Assembly: GCA_020849295.1 (NCBI GenBank)
Contig: JADLGN010000009.1
Coordinates: forward strand, 1 to 51,704
From: Bacteroidia bacterium
GTDB lineage: Bacteria > Bacteroidota > Bacteroidia > NS11-12g > UBA9320
Reading direction: 5' to 3'
DNA: 51,704 nt
The position numbers and the translations under genes were made by a program. The notes under the pieces were generated by a model. The model was not told where the DNA came from. It did not search any database and was given only the letters and a program-made list of their open reading frames with translations. This document shows, in pieces, positions 44,980 through 51,704 of this stretch (positions are counted from its first letter, which is position 1; every line of letters begins with the position of its first letter).

Positions 44980-46635
44980 ATGTTAAAAATAGTACAGATG
45001 TACTATAAATATAAACATATAATATATTTGCAAATATTGAATTTACTCAAGAATCTGAATATATTTTTCTGTTTTGTTATTTATGCGTTATTCGCAAAAA
45101 ATTCTTATTCGCAAGAAATTGGTAAAGTATTTTTGAATGCAAATAAATATTACGAACAAAATAACTATTCATTAGCACAAAAAACATATTTGTCAGCATT
45201 GAAATTAGCCGAAAATGAAAAAAATTATATAATAATGGCAAAATCATCAAGGTCTGTAGGACTTTGTCATTACTACTTACGCGACAAAAAAAATGCACTT
45301 AAATGGTTATATAAATCAATAGATATTTCTAAAAAACATAATCTTGACTCCATTATACCCCAAACACATTATTTTATAAGTGTTATGTATATTGAAATTG
45401 CGCAAGAAGATTCAGCAATAAAATATTCAGATTTGGCAATAAAAACATGGTCGTTGGACAAAAACTTTGTTTATTTATCAAAAGTATATTCGGCATTATC
45501 AGATTTGCATTTAAATTTAACCAAAAATAAACAAAAAGCAGATTCATTAATTAGTAATGCTGAAAAGTATGCATATTTATCAGGCAACCAAAGCAGTATA
45601 GCTTTTGCAGAGATGAAGCGTTTTTTTTACTTTTATTTATTAGTAAAAGACTATAAAAAAGCTTTACCACATATAAACAAAGCAGAATATTATTACAAAC
45701 AAACCAAAAACAACGAAGATATCAGTTATGCTATTAGTTTTAAAGCAAGCTGCCTTGCAAAACTTGGCGATACAAGTGCAGCTCAATATTTTTGGAAATG
45801 GTTTAAATTTAAAGATTCAGTTTTTCAGATTGAGAAATCTGCAAATGTGGCTAAGTACGAAACCATTTATGAAACTGAAAAAAAAGATGAAGAAAACAAG
45901 CTTCTTCAAAAAGAAAACGAACTGAACAGGTTGATTTTGCTTATAGTTGTTATTGTTTTTTTATTGATATTGTCGCTTGGATTATGGCTAAATATAAGAA
46001 ATAACTTTAAAAAGAAACAAAATGAATTGCTTTTATTAAAAAAAATACAAAAAGACAGAGAAAGAATTGCCAGAGACCTTCACGATAATATTGGAGGGCA
46101 ACTTTCTTATATTATTTATTCTCTTGAAAATATTAATAATGAAACCAAAACTAAAAGAATTGATATTGCAAATAGTATTACTATTTCGGCAAGAAGTGTA
46201 ATAAACAATCTAAGAGAAACAATTTGGGCTATAAATGATTCAAACATTAATTTACAAGATTTTTCAGACAAACTAAAAGTATATACCCGAACATTATTTA
46301 AGCATAGTAAAATTCAAATTTCTTTTACCGAAAATATAATATTCAATAGAGAATTGAATTCATTACTTAGTTTAAATCTTTTCAGAATTTGCCAAGAAAT
46401 ATTAAACAATTCATTAAAATACTCCAATGCAAGTGAAGTAAAAATAGAGATAAAAGATGAAAATGATGAAAGAGCAATTACTATAACAGATAACGGAATT
46501 GGGTTTGAAATTAAAAATACTAATAAAGAGCAATATGGTCTGCAAAACATTAGAAAACGTGCTGATGAATTTGGAATTAAAGTAACATTAGAAACAGAGA
46601 TAAATAAAGGTACAAAGTATTTTTTGATAGTATAA
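44980..46635 (+). CDS. TPR-containing sensor histidine kinase (HisKA_3 type)
   Basis: This is a periplasmic or surface-sensing kinase of the NarX/LytS-like group found in Bacteroidota. A signal/anchor lies near 25-43. TPR-like helices fill about 45-300. A membrane segment (LILLIVVIVFLLILSLGLWL) precedes the kinase core: phospho-acceptor H368 in ARDLHDNIGGQLS and an HATPase domain with DNGIGFEI and YGLQNIRKR. A box TATATTTG (45023-45030) lies inside the frame, so the actual start may be the TTG at 45037, which would give MNLLKNLNIFFCFVIYALF. It is coupled with the response regulator downstream. Confidence 0.88.
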   Translation: MLKIVQMYYKYKHIIYLQILNLLKNLNIFFCFVIYALFAKNSYSQEIGKVFLNANKYYEQNNYSLAQKTYLSALKLAENEKNYIIMAKSSRSVGLCHYYLRDKKNALKWLYKSIDISKKHNLDSIIPQTHYFISVMYIEIAQEDSAIKYSDLAIKTWSLDKNFVYLSKVYSALSDLHLNLTKNKQKADSLISNAEKYAYLSGNQSSIAFAEMKRFFYFYLLVKDYKKALPHINKAEYYYKQTKNNEDISYAISFKASCLAKLGDTSAAQYFWKWFKFKDSVFQIEKSANVAKYETIYETEKKDEENKLLQKENELNRLILLIVVIVFLLILSLGLWLNIRNNFKKKQNELLLLKKIQKDRERIARDLHDNIGGQLSYIIYSLENINNETKTKRIDIANSITISARSVINNLRETIWAINDSNINLQDFSDKLKVYTRTLFKHSKIQISFTENIIFNRELNSLLSLNLFRICQEILNNSLKYSNASEVKIEIKDENDERAITITDNGIGFEIKNTNKEQYGLQNIRKRADEFGIKVTLETEINKGTKYFLIV

Positions 46636-46667
46636 TTGTACTATTTATAAATTAATTAATATACTTA

Positions 46668-46675
46668 TATCTTTG
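46668..46675 (+). promoter_or_regulatory. Possible -7 box for the response-regulator gene
   Basis: TATCTTTG is an exact TAnnTTTG, 17 bases before the regulator's ATG. It suggests the regulator can be made without the kinase. No -33 partner at the right spacing was found. Confidence 0.4.
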
Positions 46676-46692
46676 TTTATAAGGGTGAAATT

Positions 46693-47355
46693 ATGATTTA
46701 TATAGCAATAGTAGAAGACAATAAAAAACTGTGCAATGCTCTTAGAAGTAATCTAAGCCGGTATAGCGAGTACGAGGTTTTGTTTACTTCAGAAAATGGT
46801 AATGAATTTTTAAAATTAATGCGAGAATCAAGAAAAACAATAATGCCAGATGTAGTACTAATGGATATTGATATGCCACTGATGAATGGAATTGAAGCGG
46901 TAGCTGAAGGAAAATTGCGTTATCCCGATACAAAATATTTAATGCTTACAATTTTTGACGAAGACGAAAAGATTTTTAATGCAATTAAAGCCGGTGCTGA
47001 TGGTTATTTACTTAAAGATGAGCCAAGCGATAAAATTAAGGAAGCTATAGACAATTTGATGAAAAACGAAGGCGCTCCAATGTCGCCAAGTATAGCTCGA
47101 AAAGTACTTAATCTACTTACATCTGGCGTTCAAAATTTAAAAAAACAAGAACCTATTAAATCTCATTTAGAATACAATCTTACTACACGAGAAACAGAAA
47201 TATTAACTCTATTGGTTGACGGATTTGAATATAAAGAAATAGCACAAAAACTCAATTTGAGTCCAAACACTGTTAGAAATATTATTACAAAAATTTATAG
47301 CAAACTACACGTCACATCACGTATGCAGGCAGCAAAAGTCTTAAAAACTATCTAA
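46693..47355 (+). CDS. LuxR/NarL-family response regulator
   Basis: A receiver domain (1-125) with the phospho-acceptor D58 in VVLMDIDMP and Lys near 107 is followed by a LuxR-type helix-turn-helix (about 155-218; LTTRETEILTLLVDGFEYKEIAQKL and LSPNTVRNIITKIYSKL). The length of 220 residues is normal. It is the partner of the upstream kinase, and the divergent T9SS gene is a candidate target. The target DNA is unknown. Confidence 0.94.
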   Translation: MIYIAIVEDNKKLCNALRSNLSRYSEYEVLFTSENGNEFLKLMRESRKTIMPDVVLMDIDMPLMNGIEAVAEGKLRYPDTKYLMLTIFDEDEKIFNAIKAGADGYLLKDEPSDKIKEAIDNLMKNEGAPMSPSIARKVLNLLTSGVQNLKKQEPIKSHLEYNLTTRETEILTLLVDGFEYKEIAQKLNLSPNTVRNIITKIYSKLHVTSRMQAAKVLKTI

Positions 47356-47384
47356 ATTTTAATTCTTCCGCTAACTATCTGAAT

Positions 47385-47420
47385 CGTAATTCGTAATACG
47401 TAATTTTTAATTCGTAATTC
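47385..47420. repeat. Five-unit tandem heptamer repeat (cgtaatt)
   Basis: Five consecutive 7-base units, cgtaatt with two variants, lie between the converging ends of the response regulator and thioesterase genes. It looks like a slippage-type repeat and may carry the ends of transcripts. It has no coding role. Confidence 0.75.
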
Positions 47421-47425
47421 TCACC

Positions 47426-47938
47426 CTAACTTATAAACAAATTTTTCAACTCAATTGCTTCATCAGGTTTAATTTTACCTGCAAGCACAAGCCTGAGTTG
47501 ACGACGGCGTAAGGCTCCATCATATTTCTCTCTTTCCAATTCTGTTTGAGGCGTAACTGTAGGAACAGGAATTGGCTTGTTTTCAGAGTCTAAAGCCACA
47601 AACGTATAATATGCATCGTTGCTTTTTATTTTTCTTCCTTTTGGAATATTTTCTGCCCAAACTTCTATAAACACTTCCATAGATGTATTGAAAGTACGGG
47701 TAATCCATGCCTTTATATTTACAACATCGCCAAGTTTAATTGGTTCTTTAAAAGATACAGAATCTACCGAAGCTGTTACTACTATTGAGTTTGAATGCTT
47801 TTGGGCAGCAATAGCCGAAGCTATATCCATCCAATGCAAGAGTCTGCCTCCCATTAGATTATTCAGGCTGTTTGTATCGTTGGGCAATACAATTTCTGTC
47901 ATTACGGTAAGTGAGTCAATTGGGTGTTTTTTCTTCAT
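47426..47938 (-). CDS. Acyl-CoA thioesterase (hotdog fold)
   Basis: A 170-residue hotdog-fold thioesterase that hydrolyses acyl-CoA. The core NSLNNLMGGRLLHWMD and the strand FVALDSENKPIPVPTV fit the YciA/BFIT-type group. It is the last gene of the minus-strand cinA-arginase-thioesterase cluster and follows the arginase gene by 5 bases. The chain length preference cannot be told. Confidence 0.9.
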   Translation of the reverse strand: MKKKHPIDSLTVMTEIVLPNDTNSLNNLMGGRLLHWMDIASAIAAQKHSNSIVVTASVDSVSFKEPIKLGDVVNIKAWITRTFNTSMEVFIEVWAENIPKGRKIKSNDAYYTFVALDSENKPIPVPTVTPQTELEREKYDGALRRRQLRLVLAGKIKPDEAIELKNLFIS

Positions 47939-47943
47939 TCTAT

Positions 47944-48906
47944 CTAAAAAATTGCGTCTATTATTTTAAGTACTGCTTTTGCCATTTTGTTTTCTGTATC
48001 AGCAAGTGGATTTATTTCTGTAAATTCTATTCCTGCTGTTTTTGAAGATTCCATAAATATTTTTAACATACAAATGGCATCTTCAAGCATTATCCCTCCT
48101 TCTGATGATGTTCCGGTACCTTTTGATATACTTGGGCTAAGACTGTCAACATCAAATGAAACATAAATCAAATCACAATTTGCAAGATATTTTAATGTTT
48201 CTTTAGCAATTAATTCGGGAGTTTTTTCCCTAATTTCATCAGGTTCAAAATATTTTATATTATTATCCCGAATATCTGTCCATTCTGCTTCTTCAAGTTC
48301 TCTAATATCAATATATACCAAATCTGAAGGATAAATTTTGGGATGAATTTTTTTATCACCAAGCTCTATTAGTTTTTTCCAAGCAATAAAGTCTTCATTA
48401 TTTATTTCATTTTTTTTTGACGAGCAATATACATCCCCAAGCAAAGCCCCAAGTGCCATTCCATGAATATTCCCACTGGGCGTAGTATAAGGTGAATGTA
48501 AATCTGCATGAGCATCAATCCATATTACACCAATATTTTTATTATAATATTTATTTTTAAAAGCAGAAATAGTTGCTATTGCATTACTATGATCGCCTGA
48601 AAATATTACAGGGAATTTGCCATTATCAAGACTTTTCTCAATTTTTATAAGTGCATTATTGCCATACTTTATAATGTTGTCAATATTTTTTGCCCATTTG
48701 GAATTGTCTCCGTTTTCAATTTTTTCAATTTCAGAATTTATTATTTCTACTTTATTATTTTTAAAAAAAGTACCGTTTCTGTCAAAATCTTCAAGCATTA
48801 CAGCCGACGGCCCAAGGCTGGCTCCTCTCCTACCACATCCAAATTCTGACGATAATAAAAATATTTCTAAATTATGTTTCAAATTGATTGAGCAAAGGTA
48901 ATACAT
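47944..48906 (-). CDS. Arginase/agmatinase-family ureohydrolase
   Basis: A binuclear manganese hydrolase. The metal ligands are in the phrases SGDHSN, WIDAHADLHSP and SFDVDSLSP, and the preceding EFGCGRRGASLGPSAV is typical of arginase. The C-terminal SSEGGIMLEDAICML is also family-typical. The 320 residues are normal. It most resembles arginase, but formiminoglutamase or guanidinobutyrase cannot be excluded. It lies between cinA and the thioesterase gene on the minus strand. Confidence 0.9.
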   Translation of the reverse strand: MYYLCSINLKHNLEIFLLSSEFGCGRRGASLGPSAVMLEDFDRNGTFFKNNKVEIINSEIEKIENGDNSKWAKNIDNIIKYGNNALIKIEKSLDNGKFPVIFSGDHSNAIATISAFKNKYYNKNIGVIWIDAHADLHSPYTTPSGNIHGMALGALLGDVYCSSKKNEINNEDFIAWKKLIELGDKKIHPKIYPSDLVYIDIRELEEAEWTDIRDNNIKYFEPDEIREKTPELIAKETLKYLANCDLIYVSFDVDSLSPSISKGTGTSSEGGIMLEDAICMLKIFMESSKTAGIEFTEINPLADTENKMAKAVLKIIDAIF

Positions 48907-48949
48907 TTATTTTAAACTCCATTTGCATTGAAAATCAAATCAAATTAAT

Positions 48950-50203
48950 CTATTCTATATTTAATACTACTTGTCTCAACAATTCAAGTACAGCATTTGT
49001 TGTTTTTTGAATTACAGTAAATCTTGTACCACTGAATCTGTATTTTTTGCTTATTGTTTTGTTTTTACTGCTTACTGCTATCCAAACCAAGCCTACAGGT
49101 TTATCAATAGTTTCTCCACCAGGTCCTGCAATTCCTGATGTGCTTACAGAAAAATCAACTTCAAATTTTTTCAAAACTCCTTCTGCCATATGAATAACAC
49201 ATTCTTCACTTACTGCTCCTTGATTTGCTAAAATATCTTTTTCTACACCAAGAACATTTGTTTTAATTGAATTATCATAAGAAACTACTGAACCTTTGAA
49301 AAACTCTGAACTTCCTGGCACAGAAGTTATCAGGTGAGATATATAGCCTCCCGTGCAACTTTCGGCAGTTGCAAGTGTTATTTTTTTTTCTTTAAATATT
49401 TTACAAATAATTTCCTCATATTTTAAATCTTCATTTGATACTATATTTTTCTTTGGGAGTTTTTCAATTATCAAATTACAGTATTTTTTCAATTCTGCAA
49501 TGAGCATTTCATGCTCTGATGACAAACCTGTTAACCTAAGTTTTACTTTTCCATATTCCGGCAAATATGCCAGTTTGATATGTTTTGGCAATTGGTTTTC
49601 TATTTCGCTTAAAGTATCAGCAATTAATGACTCTGCAATACCTGAAACTATGATAGTTTTATGTAAAATAAATGGCAATTTGAATTTTATTTTTATTTTA
49701 TCAAAAACAAAATCATTCATAATTCCTTTCATTTCATCAGGTACACCTGGTAATACAATAATTGATTTTTTTTCTGTATCAATCCACATACCAGGGGCCG
49801 TTCCGTAATTATTAAATAGCAATTTACTGTTTTCCAATATATATGCCTGATTTTCGTTTGATGGCAGATAGCTAAAACCTATCTTACTAAACATATTTTT
49901 TATATGATTTTCTACTTCTTTATTTTTGATTAATCCAGTTTTAAAGAATTTTTGTAATGATGATTTTGTTATATCATCTTTTGTTGGACCAAGACCTCCG
50001 GTAATAATTACTATGTCATTTGAACTTAATGCAATTTTTAATGATTGATTAATTTGTTCTTCATTATCTCCAACTGTAGAAATTTTTGAAACCCAAACTC
50101 CCATTTCATTCAGTTTATTACACAACCAAACCGAATTGGTATTTACAATCTGACCGATTAATATTTCATCGCCAATTGTAATAATTTCAGCATTTACTTT
50201 CAT
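48950..50203 (-). CDS. cinA: CinA-family nicotinamide-nucleotide amidase/competence protein
   Basis: CinA combines an N-terminal COG1058 (MoCF-like) pyrophosphatase domain and a C-terminal amidase that deamidates NMN, an NAD-recycling step. The N-terminus GDEILIGQIVNTNSVWLC and GGLGPTKDDIT mark domain 1. TAESCTGGYISHLITSVPGS with the active Ser, followed by GSVVSYDN and GIAGPGG, marks domain 2. The 417 residues are normal. It opens the minus-strand cinA-arginase-thioesterase group. Confidence 0.95.
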   Translation of the reverse strand: MKVNAEIITIGDEILIGQIVNTNSVWLCNKLNEMGVWVSKISTVGDNEEQINQSLKIALSSNDIVIITGGLGPTKDDITKSSLQKFFKTGLIKNKEVENHIKNMFSKIGFSYLPSNENQAYILENSKLLFNNYGTAPGMWIDTEKKSIIVLPGVPDEMKGIMNDFVFDKIKIKFKLPFILHKTIIVSGIAESLIADTLSEIENQLPKHIKLAYLPEYGKVKLRLTGLSSEHEMLIAELKKYCNLIIEKLPKKNIVSNEDLKYEEIICKIFKEKKITLATAESCTGGYISHLITSVPGSSEFFKGSVVSYDNSIKTNVLGVEKDILANQGAVSEECVIHMAEGVLKKFEVDFSVSTSGIAGPGGETIDKPVGLVWIAVSSKNKTISKKYRFSGTRFTVIQKTTNAVLELLRQVVLNIE

Positions 50204-50290
50204 TTTTTTACAAATGAAAACAATCCTAAAGTAATTTTTGTTAAAATTTTAAAACTATTAATATTAATTTCGCAACCCAAAATACTTAAA

Positions 50291-50635
50291 ATGAAGAATC
50301 AAAAAGCAATAGAACTTGCTGATAAAATAATGGCAAAATCAGCAAAAGAATTTGATGCAGAATGGGTTTCTACAAACTTAAAAGCACTTAGAGAAATGGC
50401 GAAAGAAGAAGGCGATCCTGCTGTTGTTAAAATCTTAAGACTAGCTTATGAACATATAGACGAAAACGGAAATTTTAATATTGGGTTTTCGGCAGACCAA
50501 AATGAAGAAGGCGAAGAAGAAGAAGGACTAATAAGTGATCTCGATTATTTGCTTACACTCGTGCAGCGTTCAGAAAAAGAGAAGATACGCCAAGAAATAA
50601 AGGAAATGAAAACACTCCTACTCGAATTAAAATAA
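50291..50635 (+). CDS. Small acidic helical protein upstream of prfB
   Basis: A 114-residue protein with no recognised domain. It is helical and charged: Lys/Glu-rich N-terminus (KAIELADKIMAKSAKEFDAEW), an acidic run of Glu near residues 73-78, and an amphipathic C-terminal helix (SEKEKIRQEIKEMKTLLLEL). It lies four bases before prfB in the same direction, so translation is likely coupled. The function is unknown. Confidence 0.8.
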   Translation: MKNQKAIELADKIMAKSAKEFDAEWVSTNLKALREMAKEEGDPAVVKILRLAYEHIDENGNFNIGFSADQNEEGEEEEGLISDLDYLLTLVQRSEKEKIRQEIKEMKTLLLELK

Positions 50636-50639
50636 ATAT

Positions 50640-51704
50640 ATGACCACTGAACAATTTGCAGAATTAAAGGGTAGATCTGACGCCCTGAGGAGGTATCTTT
50701 GACGTTGAACAGAAAGAAATACTGATTCAAGACGAAGAACAACAAACACATGCCCCCGATTTTTGGGATGACCCTAAAAAAGCAGAAAAATTTTTAAAAA
50801 ATATCCGTTCAAAGAAAATATGGGTTGATGCTTGGAATAACCTAAAATCAGGCATTGATGATCTTGAAGTTTTACTTGAATTTAAAGAAATTGGTGAATC
50901 AAATGACGATGAAATAGAATTGCATTATCAAAAATTAATTCAAGCAACCGACGAACTTGAATTTAAAAATATGATGAGTGGCGAAGAAGACCAACTTGAT
51001 GCTATTATCCAGGTAAATGCAGGTGCAGGTGGCACTGAAAGTTGCGACTGGGCAAGCATGATTGTGAGAATGTATGTAATGTGGGCAGAAAAAAATGGAT
51101 TCACTGCAAATATTATTGACGAACAGGCTGGTGATGTTGCCGGAATTAAAAGTTGTTCAATAGAAATTAAAGGACAATTTGCTTTTGGTTACCTTAAAGG
51201 AGAAAGCGGAGTTCATCGCCTTGTTAGAATTTCACCTTTTGACAGTAATGCAAGAAGACATACATCTTTTGCCTCTGTTTATTCTTATCCGGTTATAGAT
51301 GATACAATAGAAATAGAAGTAAAACCATCGGAAATTGAGTGGCAAACATATAGAAGCAGCGGTGCCGGAGGGCAAAATGTAAACAAAGTAGAAACTGCAG
51401 TAAGACTGAAACATTTACCAAGCGGAATAGTTATAGAATGCCAACAAGACCGTTCTCAGCTTGGGAATAAAGACAAAGCAATGAAAATGCTCAAATCTCA
51501 ATTGTATGAACTTGAAATTAGAAAACGCAATGAAAAAAGAGATGAAGCCGAAGCAGGAAAAATGAAAATTGAATGGGGATCACAAATCAGAAATTATGTG
51601 CTACACCCATATAAACTCGTAAAAGATGTAAGAACAGGTTTTGAAACAAGCGATGCTTCAGGTGTATTGGATGGAGATATAACTTCCTTTTTAAAATCTT
51701 TTTT
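50640..51704 (+). CDS. prfB: Peptide chain release factor 2 (RF2) with programmed +1 frameshift; 3' end off window
   Basis: RF2 ends translation at UAA and UGA. The ATG at 50640 opens a 20-codon frame that stops at TGA (50700-50702). The classic recoding site is present: AGGAGG (50688-50693), TAT spacer, CTT-TGA-C. A +1 shift at CTT, skipping one T, continues as GAC-GTT-GAA and stays open to the window edge. The product has the SPF anticodon-like tripeptide ([14 protein letters not shown]) and the catalytic GGQ ([10 protein letters not shown]). The mature protein is cut by the window edge about 25 residues short of the end, judging from the usual 365-residue length. Frame-based callers miss the gene because of the shift. 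Confidence 0.96.

Overview
The window is a piece of a Bacteroidota chromosome. Evidence: the core is AT-rich; at least three secreted proteins end in type IX secretion (T9SS) sorting domains; there are S46 dipeptidyl-peptidases and divergent LptD and MltG proteins; and several genes have a TAnnTTTG -7 promoter box instead of a Shine-Dalgarno-led layout. No rRNA, tRNA or CRISPR array was seen.

Region 1 (1 to about 10,150) is an accessory defence island next to the core gene plsY. It has two restriction-modification cassettes. The first (523-7433) is a type I operon in the order hsdR, hsdS, REP-associated tyrosine transposase (RAYT), hsdM, DUF3644-like protein. Four palindromes of the kind RAYT enzymes act on lie in or just before the RAYT gene. 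One forms the 3' end of hsdS and two encode a loop of the transposase itself. The last gene has an R-x4-H motif like that of HEPN RNases and a C-terminal helix-turn-helix. The second cassette (8189-9725) is a type II pair: a HinP1I-like endonuclease (predicted GCGC) with an amino-methyltransferase rather than the m5C enzyme expected for that specificity. Both cassettes are bounded by imperfect direct repeats and IS remnants, including the N-terminus of an IS1182-type transposase.

Region 2 (10,158-17,400) is core: plsY-clpS, rhomboid protease, four-helix-bundle protein, LptF/LptG permease, HEAT-cyclophilin, heme A synthase, and ribosomal protein L19 followed by a clear terminator.

Region 3 (17,402-26,993) holds pyrG with NRDE and VWA genes downstream, then an amidase-MlaD pair divergent from lptD, with mltG convergent to lptD: envelope biogenesis.

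Region 4 (27,100-37,812) has a secreted GH18 enzyme and an AHSA1 protein, dapB-lepB-fmt, an mlaE-mlaF-S46 peptidase operon (peptidase predicted Asp/Glu-specific, DPP11-like), an SDR enzyme and a T9SS protein.

Region 5 (37,870-51,704) holds a secreted 691-residue protein with a possible caspase-like C-terminus, a tmk-acetyltransferase-YugP-hemerythrin cluster, a T9SS Asp-box protein divergent from a histidine kinase/LuxR-type regulator pair, and cinA-arginase-thioesterase. It ends with a small acidic protein and prfB, which carries the classic programmed +1 frameshift and runs off the right edge.
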